From: Littorina saxatilis
Taxonomy: Eukaryota > Mollusca > Gastropoda > Littorinimorpha > Littorinidae
Reading direction: 5' to 3'
Length of the DNA stretch: 64,000 nucleotides
Assembly (NCBI RefSeq): GCF_037325665.1
Contig: NC_090254.1
Coordinates: forward strand, 41,906,917-41,970,916
In this document: positions 47,354-60,500 of the stretch, piece by piece
Layout of the letters: each line of letters starts with the position of its first letter
How positions within the stretch are numbered: the first letter of the stretch is position 1
Made by a program: the position numbers and the translations under genes
The notes under the pieces: model-generated
What the model was told of the DNA's origin: nothing
Seen by the model: the letters and a program-made list of their open reading frames with translations, nothing else
Databases searched by the model: none

Positions 47354-47844
47354 AAAAAAAAGTAAACTGACAAAACTCGATTTTTCAGACTTTGCAAGGA
47401 AAGTTACTTTTCTGCAACATCCAGGGAACACAGCTTGGACAATATCCGGCCATATAAAAAGCCACATGTGCAAATGTAAATTGAACAAACTTCTAGTTCT
47501 CTCTCTCCCCCCCCCCCCCCCCAAAAAAAAGAAACTGACCTACCAACCCTAATTTTTTTGCCTTGTTATATAATGTTAATAATGTCATTGGAAGCAAAAA
47601 TATTTTAACACCATCCTACACACTGAATCTCAAACGGTTGCTCTTATTGTTTGTGACATCACTTTAACCGGACAAATTCAGGACTGTGCCATGGGGGTAA
47701 ATTTACAGATGCTGTGGAAAATTAATCAAAGTCATGAAGTTTAAAAGAAAAACAGCCTTAAAATGGGAGGGGGGGGGTATATTGTATAATGGTTTTCAGA
47801 TCGGGTTTTTATGTACACTTGCTTGTTCTACTTCAAATCCTATG

Positions 47845-48263
47845 GGGCGGGGAAGTAGCTCAGTTGGTGGCGCGCTGGTTTTGTAGCCAGTTGGTCGCTT
47901 CAGCGTGAGTTTGAGCCCCACGTTCGGCGAGAGATTTATTTCTCGGAGTCAACTTTCTGCAGACTCTTTTCGGTGTCCGAACACCCCCGTGTGCACACAT
48001 GCGCACGAAAAAGATCCCAAGTTCACGGCGAAAGTCTCAGGGCTTGGAAAACACGAAGACACGCATGCATCATTTCTCGTCTCTGATTATCATGATCGTA
48101 TTTCGATACTTTGACGAGACAAACCAAATGCTGGTGTGTCGAAGAAGACAGCCACAGCGGGCTTGTTCGAGTCAAAGTATCACACCATATCCTCAGCGTA
48201 TTACCAATACCTGTCCCAATATAGGCCAACTGGTCTAAGAAGACGTTAAACCCTAATAGTCAG
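47845..48263 (+). mobile_element. tRNA-derived SINE just upstream of the CDK11-like start
   Basis: tRNA-like head (GTAGCTCAGTTGGTGGCGCG..AGCGTGAGTTTGAGCCCC), a body with GATTTATTTCTCGGAGTCAAC, and an end GACGTTAAACCCTAATAGTC. Perfect 12-bp duplication TCAAATCCTATG at 47833-47844 and 48264-48275; the body ends 38 bp before ATG 48302. Confidence 0.88.
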
Positions 48264-48301
48264 TCAAATCCTATGCCAGCACTTGTTGACCAGCAGAAAC
48301 C

Positions 48302-48501
48302 ATGACTGTGCAGGTCAGGATGTCAGGGTCCAGCAGCAGTGGGTCAGGACACAGTCCCTACGAGCAAGGCGAGGTCAAGTCCAGCCCAGAACACGCATAT
48401 AATGAGCGGGCTCGTCAGCGAGAGGTCATCATCACCAGTGAGCGCCACCTGTCTCTCTCCCCTCATTCCCAGGAAGCCATGGACGAAGATAAAGATGCAG
48501 G
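48302..48501 (+). CDS. CDK11: CDK11-like exon 1 (coding)
   Basis: Encodes MTVQVRMSGSSSSGSGHSPY through HLSLSPHSQEAMDEDKDA plus two bases. ATG context GAAACCATGA. Donor GTAAGA. Confidence 0.72.
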
Positions 48502-51500
48502 GTAAGACTGGGTGGTATTTGATGGTACAGTGGAGCATGCTATGGTGACCTCCTCTCCACAACCACCACATGTCATAAGACATAAGATAATATAAGATGT
48601 TTGGTGGCTTGTTCTTCTTCTGCTTCTTCTGCGTTCGTGGGCTGAAACTCCCATGTACACTCGTGTTTTTTTTGTACGAGTGGAATTTTACGTGTATGAC
48701 CGTTTTTTACACCGCCATTTAGGCAGCCATACCGATACGCCGTTTTCGGAGGAAGCATGCTGGGTATTTTCGTGTTTCTATAACCCACCGAACTCTGACA
48801 TGGATTACAGGATCTTTTTCGTGCGCACTTGGTCTTGTGCTTGCGTGTACACACGGGGGTGTTCGGACACCGAGGAGAGTCTGCACACAAAGTTCACTCT
48901 GAGAAATAAATCTCTCGCCGAACGTGGGGACGAACTCACGCTGACAGCGGCCACCTGGATACAAATCCAGCGCGCTACCGACTGAGCTACATCCCCGCCC
49001 TTGGTGGCTTGTTGACAGACCAGCTTTTTTGTTGGTCCAAGGGGACCATATGATCATATCGTCTTTTGTTCCATCTTTATCGACCAAGGCCGAAGGCGGC
49101 GGTTGATAAATATGAGACAAAAGGCGATATGCTCCCCGAGGACCAACAACAAAGTGCTGGTCTGACGACAAGCTACCAAGCATCGTTTTTGTCAGCACAA
49201 TAACCCACAGGGAGACGAATTTTTAGAATCCAACTCCGGGCCACAAAGCATCGTCACAGTAGCACGAGATAACACGTCAAACTAGTATGTGACATCAAAC
49301 GTAGCTTGTTGACGCTTTTCTTCCAGTCTGAAAATGTACAGAGCTGCGATAATACCTGTGAATTCAGTAAGTGTTGAGCATATTTCTTTTCTTTTAAGTG
49401 TTTATGACTTTTCGTTGTGGATTTTGCGATTACAGAGATAAGTTGCAAATTGACCATGAGTCGCCGCGGTAATTATCAACATTGATTGGGTCTTTGAGAG
49501 TGAATGCTTACAATCGTTGTCCTCGGAAACACAAATCCAAAGCCACGATGGTTCCACACATCAAACAATCAGCCTGATTGGCTTTTACTTTGACAATCCA
49601 CGTTTCACATGAAAGCTCAAACCCATTCACCACCTCGAGTTATTGCATGGGGAACATGAGATTTATTTACCAGGTGTTTGTGAATGAAAACTCGTGAAAA
49701 TGATGACAATGTCAATTATGACCGTCTCAAAGGATCCCTGACTGATTTTTTTTCTTTATATATATATATAATTCCCCTTCACAAGTAAACAGAATTTGCA
49801 TCAATTATTTGTCTTAAATATTAAAAAAATATTTAAAAAGTTGAGGAAAAAAGTTGTGCCTTATTGTTATAATAACTTATACCAGTCCCGAAAGTACGTT
49901 TAATACATAACGGAACTCCAAAAGCTTTCTGTTCATGGAGAGTGTCATCTGATGAGTCTCACAAGGCAGGTACCACTGTACAACAACAAGAACATTTAAA
50001 ATAATGTTAAAAATCAGATAAGTGTTGGCGTCCTTTATTTTGTGTCTCCTCTGCTTGCAGGGACGTGATTGAGATTCCTTCAGACGATGGAGAGATTGAG
50101 CGCGATGCTCTCAATATCAAGCCGCCACAGTCGCAGGCCGGGCCAGCACGTCGAGAAAAGTCACACAAACACAAGCACAAGGCTGACCGTCGACGAGACA
50201 AGCAGTCCAAGCAAGGTCGCGAGAAGGACAGAGAGAGAGACCGTAAGTTTATTTGTGATGTATAGGTTAGCACATGTATACATGTATCTCTGAGTGAGGC
50301 CTCTGACCTCACAGATCTGTCCTGATGAAAAAGGGGAGAAGGGAAAATGGATAGGACAAATCTTTCAGCTTTTTACTACAGAAAGAAAACTTGATTCTTG
50401 GTGGAAACCCATGTTAGGGCTATCACAAGTATCAGGACATGTATACTGTTCCTAATCCTAAGTTTAAGAAAAAATTCATCGTTCGACATTGCTTTTTCTG
50501 CTATTTTTGTCATTATCATATTTTACTTGGACGATTGATGTTTTGTACACAACTGGCTAGAGAGCAGAGCATTTTTCAGGCCGACTCTGTCTGAGTTTGC
50601 AGCTGTTTAGTTATCAGGAGCAACAATCATCTTCCTGATGAGTGATGTTTGCTGATTTTTTCAGAATATAGTCGAACCGCCCTTTATTAGACCTCACCTC
50701 CACAAATCTGAAAAATTCAGGTCTTAACATAGAGATAAATTTACACTGGTTATGAAAAGAAAACAGGGTCTAAAAGGGAGGGAGTGTTAAAGGCCCAGTG
50801 CAGCTCACAGCCTTCGTTTTGCGTTTTTGTTGCAGCTGAGTGCATTTACAGTTCAACAATCCTCCTATGTTAGTAAAACAAACCCAAAACTACCCAACGA
50901 CGACATCTGTGAAGCTCGACAGTTTCTTGTTCACGCGAGTGCATACATTAACCTAGTTATTACGTTGGTGTTTGGTCGGAGTTCGATTCAACTGAGTGAT
51001 TCCGGCCTCCATTTTGTTTTACACAAACTCATGATGATGTCTGACATAGTTTGCTAGTGACGTGTCTTTTCAGTTGTGCATGATGTGCATGTGATGATCT
51101 ACCTGATCTAAATTTAGGTCCAAAAATAGGCCAAGACCAGCCGGGTCCGAGTACGAAATTAATTTGTACAAAAATCGCAGTTAAATTACATATTCTTACG
51201 CAACTCACATAGAAAGCATTAACTTCAGTTAAAGTGCTAGGACACTGAACTACGCTTCACCCCAAAGGGGAAGCAACCCCCTAAAAAAGAACGGCCTTGA
51301 CCTCTAACCCAAGCTATACAAGAGTCGAGGTCATACCGTCACGTGACCTATCACGCGTGACTCAACCGCCGCCATGTTGAAACCTCACTCCCACTTCAGT
51401 CACCAAGTAGTTCGGACGCTTTTTACACTACGCTGCAGGCTTTTAGCCTACTGTCTTCTGGACAGTGTTTCACCCCGTCTACAGGTCCCTGCTTCTCATG

Positions 51501-54500
51501 CACAAGTTTGGGTGAGCTCGTTCTAATTGTTTGCTTTTGCTTGCGTTTGTTTCTTTCTCCGTTGTTCGGTCTGGTTGTTGTTTATCAATATCATAACTCA
51601 GACTGGTTTTTTGTCAGCAATGGCTGACAAGGAGAAATAGAAACCACAGACTAGTCAGTAGCTGCTGAGGTTTCTCCTATTAAGTTCGCATAAAGAGAAA
51701 GGCAAAGGCACTACCATTTCTGTTCTTGACCCAGCTTCTCTTACTACTACGTCTGTTAAATAGCCTTGAATGGTTGAAAACGACGTTAAAGGCATATGTA
51801 CGCGCTCCCGTGTTTACAAAGTGTAGTTTGTCTATAATCGATGTCAAACGCACCATAAGACCATGTAATGACGATATGTCGCCATGCGCCGACCATATAC
51901 TTGTTTTACAGCTTGTTCTAGCCTCTGAAAAAGTGAGGATGTCAACAAAGACGCGGAGGTATTTCCCTTGCGTCAACGCTACCTCTGTGGCAAATCTAGA
52001 TAAATAGGACGATCTAGATCAAAATAAAATTGCAATATCTTGCAGGGAACTTAATTTAGCATGTCTCCAGCTGTGTGGGTAAAGCAATTAGTGTGTATAG
52101 TCATCGAGTACATATGGCTTTAAACACTATATAAAGAAGAAAGAAAGAATGTCTGTTAAATTTCGGACCCTATGAGTCCAATCATGCCGGTGCTGAAGCA
52201 GGTTAAATTTAGGTTACTTCAGCCAAGGCAAACACAGTGGGAAAGAATACTTGTGTTAAAGATGGTTTTTCTTCCCTTTTTTGAGATGTTTTCGACCCAA
52301 ATGTATAACATGTTGCCATTCGTCGATTTTGTGCTCGCTCCCGGCGGGAGTGGGCGACGCGGCTTGTTGTCACGCATCGAGGTTCCGCCTTCATGCACAG
52401 TCACTTCGGCTGACGTGCACGCAGAGGAGTGTGTTTACTTCATACGAGGAGCTTTCACGCTCTACAGGTTAGTCAAGTTCACCGGTAGCCAGGTTCTCTG
52501 GTGAAAGTGTTCAAGTTGGGCCGGAACTAGTAGCCCCCCCGCCACGGCCGGGGGGTGAAAGTACGACTCCCCGGAGGCTATCGCTCTTAGCAAGCGGAAC
52601 TCGGGGGGTCGACACCGGACAACAAGTTGGGCCGGAACTAGTAGCCCCCCCGCCACGGCCGGGGGGTGAAAGTACGACTCCCCGGAGGCTATCGCTCTTA
52701 GCAAGCGGAACTCGGGGGGTCGACACCGGACAACAAGTTGGGCCGGAACTAGTAGCCCCCCCGCCACGGCCGGGGGGTGAAAGTTCGACTTTCCCAGAGG
52801 CTATCGCTCTTAGCAAGCGGAACTCACGGGGGGTCGACACCGGACAACGAGACAGTTGTACTCACAGGCAGACTGGTATGTCTCCGGTGAATGTAAACAA
52901 GTCTCAACTTCCTCCCTCTGGGCAGGAAGCTGCTTTCGGGCAGGCTTTGCACGGTTCTTCCGTTTTGCAATCAGCCTCGCCTGTGGTGGATCGTTTTAGT
53001 GACGCAGCTAGTCACAGTGACTTTCACGGTCCGGCCACAGCAGATTCGGAGTTCGACGATTCTCACTCAGTTTCTGAGGAGGAAGTTGATGTCAAGTTGT
53101 CACTCAGACTTAAACCAGCTATGGTTACTGCAGCTCAGGTGTCTGCCAAGTACTTCGCTGAAGGGGTGACAGCTATGACAAGCTCTGCGGCACCACCACC
53201 CTCAGTGGTGGGTGATTTCCGCCCTGCTTTAATGGAAGTTCAGGGATATCGTTTTAGCGAGTCTCCTTCTGTTGCTTACGAACTTTTCAGGGTGCTGGCT
53301 AGAACTTCGGGTTCTGAGAATAGCTTGCCTGTGGATACTGTGCCTTTACTGGCTGCACACGGTCAGGCTCCTGATGCTGCTCAGCCATGGCTTGCCTCAG
53401 ACCAGTTACGGAAGTCGAGCACTTCGTTTCATTCACGCAAGTTTGCTCTCTCCCGTCGTCATCACAGTCTTATTGAGACTTACGCTTTGCCGAGTGCACC
53501 GCTTCAGGTCACTCCGGAGTCGGCTAATCTCAGAGAGGATGTCTATCGTTTGGACAAACATTGTGCTTACTCTGAAGGCGCATTACTTGGTTTGGATGAG
53601 ACGGGAAGATACTCGTTGGAACTTGCGTCTCTTTCAGAGACACTTCTTCGATCTCTTTCGCGGTCGATCGCGGTGTCGTCGGATCCTTTCGTATTTCGAA
53701 ACGACTCTAGCGTGAAAGACGTCCCCATACTCCTGGCCTCTTTGGCTAAGGTTTCAGCCGAACAAATGTCAGTCGTGGCACGGTTGTACGCACTTGCGGT
53801 TTACACACGCAGGGACGCTTTCTTGTCTGGCTTCAGAATTTTAACTTGGGGAAGTTTTCTCATATGATTCTCCTTTTCCACCACTTCCTTTGTGGGCAGC
53901 GATGCGGCGTTGCTTTCGCTTGCGTCACCCGCGCAAGTAACGCTTCACTCGCTGAGCGATATCCGTAGTCCTAGGTTACACCAAGCCTAAGAACTTAGTT
54001 TATTCTTTTCTTCGTACTACGGAACCGCTTCCGGTTGCACCGGACTTGTCGATCATACATCTTAACGTTCATAGCAAGGAGAAACTGTCTGTTTTCAAGA
54101 ACAATGATCTCCTGGCTGTGGAAGATTGTGGCCGCTCTTCTTTCTATTATCCGCGTCTTGGTACAAGACTTTGATTCGTTCTTTCCCTTGTGCGGTTTCG
54201 TACTCACGGGATGCCTTTGTGTTCTGTCGGGACACATATACAAAGGGTTTAGCTTTGCTGTTCGTCTGGGAAAAGGCCTCGGCCGACAGTATTGTTCTGT
54301 CGGTGAGACTTAAATCTCTTCCTTGCTCGAGGGTCTTCTTTGCGAATCCTCTTATTTGCACACGGACTCTTCTCTAACAGAGAGAATCTCACAGCAAAAG
54401 GGAAAGCCCACGGCAGGCCTCGGCTTCTCTTATCAGAGAAAAGCGCTAAGCTGGCCGTTCTCAGCTTTGGTTTTTTATCTTCTTCTCGGCATGGCACGTT

Positions 54501-57500
54501 GCCAAATACCCGCCAACCACTTTATCTCCTCGAGGCGATTTAGCGGTAGGGTTCAGTGGGCAAACAATAGCATGCTTTCATGCATACTCTTGGCACTTGT
54601 CAACTGGAGTCTTAGCGTTCGGCTCCACTCTTCTCTCTGCCTCTGTGTTTTCCCACAGCGGCTGGAGGGGCGATTAGAACTTCCACTTTATTGAGGGAGG
54701 CACTGGGGCCCTTCCTGTTGGGTCACTTATATAGATCGTGCATATATTTTATTCAGATCTTCAGGGCTCTGGTTTCGTTTTCTAAGCAATCAAATGAAGA
54801 GCTGGAACATGTTAGTGTCTTTTCTTGACTGGTTCACAGACACAACCAATCTTGGGATTCTCACACCACTGCTCATGCAGGGCGTTCCCGTTGGTTCTCT
54901 CTCCACCAGCGAAGCAGTTCTGTCTCTTGCGGATTTCTTTCCTCTTGTCAGGGGAGAACATGTGTTGATTCAATCAGACAACACCACAGTGGTCTTTTAT
55001 CTCAATAAGCAGGGGGTGGCATCTCGCCCCTTATCACTGCCACAGCGAGCATGCGAGGTTTTGATGTGGTTTTTACCACCACGAGATCTTTTTAGCGGTG
55101 AAGTACCTTTCTGAGAGGCTCTATGTATTTATTGGCAGACTCTAGTCAGTCGGCCAAGAATGTCCACTCGGATTGGACCCTATCTCACTACGCGCTTCTA
55201 CTCCTTCTGGTGAATTTGAAGAAGTCGCTGATAGAAGTTTTGCCTCTAGCTCGGTACTATCACCTTCTGCTAAATGTTCGTCTCCCTGTTCCCGGATAAT
55301 ACTCTCGATTTTACTTTGAGCGGCCTGTTGGTCGCACATTATGGGCCCATTCAATCTTGGTTGCCAGTCCTTTGGGCTGGCAAGAGGGCGCCGTTTTTAC
55401 ACTCGAGCCACACGGGTGTCTACTGTAAGGGAATCATTGAGACGCTCAGGGGCTTCTGCCCCAACTCTGGATTTGGTCTAGATTCCATAGGGGTTCAGCG
55501 TCTTCGTTTTGTGTCACTTTGACTGGCTTGGAACTAATGGCGTATATTAACGGAAAGAACTCCACTTCTCTCCGTTCAATGCGGGTGGCGAACCACCTAT
55601 CCTGGCTTTCCGATTTTTCTCCCACGTCTCTGAATTAAGACTTTATGTGATTTCAGTTGCACTGACACAGCTAGGTCGCAAAATATTTTCACTTGGGTTC
55701 TTTGTAGCCAGCGTGATTAAAGGGAACCGCCCTTTGGTTGGCTGAAAGCAAATCTCCAGTCCCGACTTGGGACTTGCTCCTAGTTTTGGAGTTTTTGAGT
55801 TCGGATTGTTTAATCCTTGACAAAATTAGCCTCTTCTAGAGGCAATGATTTAGTGAAGTCAACCTTAGCTAAATGGACTGCCACATTGATTAGGCATGCC
55901 TACAGTGGTGGCAAGGAAAAGGGGGGGGGGGGGGGGCAGTCAGTCCTCCCTTTTCAGGCAGCACGGGCTCAAGAGGTCAGAGTGTAGGCCTCTTCTTTAC
56001 CTGTTCTCAAGTCTGAGAGACTTACATAAGTCATGAATGCAGCTCATTGAACGTTCAGGGACGTAGTCATGAGTTTCTATCGGCGGGGTATTTTAAGTAC
56101 CCGCTATTTTAGCACACATCTACTAGACATCTTCTGCAGAAGATGTCTTTTTATGTTTTTCCTGGGGACGTATCTGGTGCTCGGCAGAACAGAAATTTCG
56201 GTTTGCCAGCTATTGTAGCTACAGGCCAGATACTTGCAAGATGTTAACTGTGAGTTCATTTGCCCACCACCTAAATTAGCAATCTGCTTTCTATGTGAGT
56301 TGCGTAAGAATATGTAATTTAATATAAAATTTCAAAAATAAATTTTGATTTAATTAATATACTTACCAACTCACATATTGAATTCCCTCCCAGCCTGCCC
56401 CGCAAATTTTTTAAAGGGGGTATATGTTTTAATACGGGATGAGTTTCACCGGTATACATCCTGCGCAGGCGCAGTACACCGGTAGTGGAAATAACCGCTA
56501 AGGACCATGCCTTATATGGCATACGGTTTTTGTTTCAGAGTTATTTCCCCATGTTGCCATGCAAGAGTGCTTCAATGTCTTATCACAAAACGAAGTTATT
56601 GCTTAGGGTTTCCCTAAAAATGAACAGATCACTTCAGTGGGAGTGAGGTTTCAACATGGCGGCGGTTGAGTCACGCGTGATAGGTCACGTGACGGTATGA
56701 CCTCGACTCTTGTATAGCTTGGGTTAGAGGTCAAGGCCGTTCTTTTTTAGGGGGTTGCTTCCCCTTTGGGGTGAAGCGTAGTTCAGTGTCCTAGCACTTT
56801 AACTGAAGTTAATGCTTTCTATGTGAGTTGGTAAGTATATTAATTAAATCAAAATTTATTTTTGAAATTTTATATTCTTGACTCTTTGGGTGCAAGTCAA
56901 TGAAACTTGGTAGTTCTTCTAACGGATAGCTGCCTGAGGTATGACTAAAAGCCCCAGGGGCTCCGGGCACCTAGATTTGACAAGTTCAGTACCTTTAAAT
57001 TGAAAGAGAGGGGGCCTGAAAAGGGGAGGTCAACCGTACCAATGGAGAAACTCATCCTACAGATGTCAAATGGATTATGTTGTTGTCACAGATAATGATC
57101 ACCTCTTTGCTGTATTACAGAATCGGGTCTCTATGACTATGCAGGTTACCGTCACGGTGCTGACCAACCCGGTCAAACCGACAGGGCGGAGGCCAAGGAC
57201 AGGGGACCACGAGGGTTCAAGGACGCGCGCGAAATCGTACGCGAAAGGCAGGAGAAAAAACGGCAGAAGGAAGAGCAGCAGAAATCTCAACCCGGGCCTG
57301 CTGCTGAGTGGGGAGCGAGAGAGGATCGAAAAGAGGAAGCTCGCCGACGAAAAGAGTCTTTGAAAGAACGGTGAGGGTGATTACGGGTGTGACTCACAGG
57401 AAGGTGTGTGTTTTTGTGTGTATTTATGACATGTACGCCTCTGAAGAGTCATTAAGCAATGGTGAGTTTCATCAAATGCGTGAAATACATTTAAGCTTGA

Positions 57501-60500
57501 TATTTATTGGGTGAAGTCTTCTTCACAAAGCTTGCTGCATGGAGCTTTTGACCTGAAATTTTGGTAAAAAGACTTTGCGAAGTCTTGGCGAAGTCAACTT
57601 CAGGGTCAATTAACCCTTAGGCTGGTTGTCGCGACATATGTGGCGCTACTTTAGGTATACTGTCACCTGGTTGTCACGACATATGTCGCGCTACTGGCTC
57701 AGTCTGTTTGGTCGGTTCCGATTACCTCCCATGGATGCGAAAACCTATATGACCGTTTTTCTTTATTTTTCTCTCCGTTAATTCACCAGTGGCTATGTAA
57801 CATGTGTTACAGAATTGCACCAGTGTAAGGGTTAAGGGAGGCCTGAAGGTGTTTCACTGTTTGCATTGTTGTGTGTTTGTGCCGTCATGTATGGCCTGAC
57901 GTTTTGAAACCATGTTTTCGGTTGTTTGCTTTTGTTTCAACATTGGTTTTTATTAGAAAATGTCCCCCCTTTTATTATCTGTTTGGTTTGTTTGAATTTC
58001 ACTTGCTTTGCCACTGTTCTTAATACGTTTAGGTCTTTCCTAGTACAGCGGTCGGTCCCCCCCTCCCCCCCCCCCCCCGCCCCCCTGTCAAGGCCTCCAA
58101 AGATCTGTGTGATTAGGTCTCAAAAGAGAGGAAGTTTTACAGTGGAAGTAAATTTACTGATGTGAACAAAAAGACTGAAAAAGCAGGTTCTTAAAAGGGG
58201 AAGTCCTACAGGGGAGGGGGGGGGGTTCCACTATGATACTCAATCAATCAATATGAGGCTTATATCGCGCGTATTCCGTGGGTACAGTTCTAAGCGCAGG
58301 GATTTTTAATTTTTTTAATTTTATTTTATTTTATGCAATTTATATCGCGCACATATTCAAGGCGCAGGGATTTATTTATGCCGTGTGAGATGGAATTTTT
58401 TTTACACAATACATCACGCATTCACATCGGCCAGCAGATCGCAGCCATTTCGGCGCATATCCTACTTTTCACGGCCTATTATTCCAAGTCACACGGGTAT
58501 TTTGGTGGACATTTTTATCTATGCCTATACAATTTTGCCAGGAAAGACCCTTTTGTCAATCGTGGGATCTTTAACGTGCACACCCCAATGTAGTGTACAC
58601 GAAGGGACCTCGGTTTTTCGTCTCATTCGAAAGACTAGCACTTGAACCCACCACCTAGGTTAGGAAAGGGGGGAGAAAATTGCTAACGCCCTGACCCAGG
58701 GTCGAACTCGCAACCTCTCGCTTCCAAGTGCAAGTGCGTTACCACTCGGCCACCCAGTCCAATCAGGATGGTATGAACTACAGCTAATCTTCTTGTCTTT
58801 AAATCTGAATTACATAGACTGCTTTGAGAATTGCTGCTAATGGGTAAATATCAGAGATACATAAAGCAATGTAAGCGTAGAATACCAGTAGCTAGTATGA
58901 TCTGTATCCTGAGTACCATTTGCATGAAACCTTTGGAACTGCATTATTTGTAGGCTCTTCTTTACTATAGTTTTTGTTTTTTAGATGTGCTAAGATTGCT
59001 TTGTCATTTAAAACTGTGTAAGAAGCATATTCCCTCTAACCTGCATTAAATCAACACTTGATTTTAAACTAAGTTGTAGAGCGCAAATCGTCACGCTCAT
59101 AAGAAAAATACCTATCTCAGTGTTAGGCATTTCTGTAGTGAAACTACAGGGGAAGCTACTGGAAGGGTATCTATCATGTGTTAGAGAGTACAAACTCTCA
59201 GATCATCGGAAACCATTGCCACGGTAACGTAAGCAAAACTGCCGATCTCGTTTCTTGAGTTAGGCACTTTTACTTTATGATACAGGAAGACTTGTTTTGA
59301 AAAAGTGAAGGTATGCAAAAGCTCTTTGTGGGTTGTTATGCAGTTTTGCTGATTGAAAATGTTGCTGTCAGCTCTTTATCTCATGTTTACCCCGTGGTAA
59401 CAGCTCAAGATAAGCAGTTTGCAACTTATAACCAAAATGAGTCAGGCAGATTGTTCAGAAACCAAAGAAGGTTTTTTGCGTTTTTCTCAAAACATCAAAA
59501 AACAGACATAGGCAATTATCTTATGAGCGTGACGAAATCATCAGCATGTTTTTTTTACTTGGGGTGAAGGTTGTCTGCCGCAAACGTGAATATAACCTAC
59601 AAATAATGCCCATTTCTGCTTTTTTTCTTCATTTCTTTGTTTTGTTTTGTTTTCTCTGTCCTTTTTTCTTCCCACCACTTTTGCTGTGCCTGTTAGCGGT
59701 GACCGTCGAGCTTGTCTTTCTGATTCCAGCCGCGACAAGTCAGGGTCGGCTTACCCTCGTTCCCACATGTATGTATATATATAACTTCGTCATTGAATCG
59801 TAGTGTCTGTCCTTGTGCCGTCCGCCAGCCGTTCTTGACTGACTGCTCCATATGTGGCAGTAACTTAAGAAAACAAATACCCACTCATGCTGCAAAACAA
59901 CAAAAACTTTCTGAAGAGAAATTTTAATTTGTTTAAGATTATCTGAGGAGTAGTTGACCCTGATTTGACTGTTAAGATCTATGAAAAAAAAATTGAAATG
60001 AAAACAAGCAGCACATGTGTGCTGAAAAAAAGAATAAAAAAGAAAACTTTAATTGAGTAAAAGTAGGTGCTTCATTTATGACAAATCTTTGGTTTTGGAA
60101 CAGCGCATCTGTATTTGTTTATAAGAGTGTTTTTTATTATGACGTGTTTGTGCCATGCAAAATTGTGCATTATTTTGGAGTTGGACTTTTATTCAATTAT
60201 ACTAATGCTTGACTAATGCACATTAAAATAATGCTTCAGAATATGTAAAGGACATAAACTGTAGGATGTGAGGTCAAATAATTTGCATTTGCCTTTTCCA
60301 TCAGCATTTCCTTGCCAGACGTCACCGATGTGTATGGTTATTAGCTAGTTGAGTTCTGCATTTTTTTGAATTCTTTAATTTAAGTTTTAACTTTATTTTC
60401 TTAAGAGTCTTGTGGGTTATTCTTCTTTTGTTCCTTGATGCTGTTGAGTTTTGGTTCTTTGGGTTTATTTTTTTCAGTGTTCAATTTCAGTTTTGTATGA

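Larger units (their letters stand above)
51180..56874 (+). mobile_element. DIRS-4: decayed DIRS-like element with pristine ends
   Basis: Inverted terminal repeats 51180-51394 and 56638-56874 are identical over about 195 bp by eye. The internal complementary region (about 56284-56382) matches both outer ends exactly. Traces of all parts remain (gag-like from 52878 with AKYFAEGV..APPPSVVGDF, RNase H with QSDNTTVVFYLNKQG, recombinase end), but the coding region is broken throughout, with well over ten breaks. It contains a nested SINE carrying a small inverted-repeat element (51762-52150) and a 111-bp tandem repeat (52512-52848). In CDK11-like intron 2, sense orientation. Confidence 0.9.

Noticed and set aside
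52462-52840. Antisense repeat proteins of ~100 codons
   Set aside because: They only reflect the 111-bp tandem repeat, whose length is a multiple of three.
58333-58645. 86-codon frames
   Set aside because: They lie inside a minus-strand SINE-like element.
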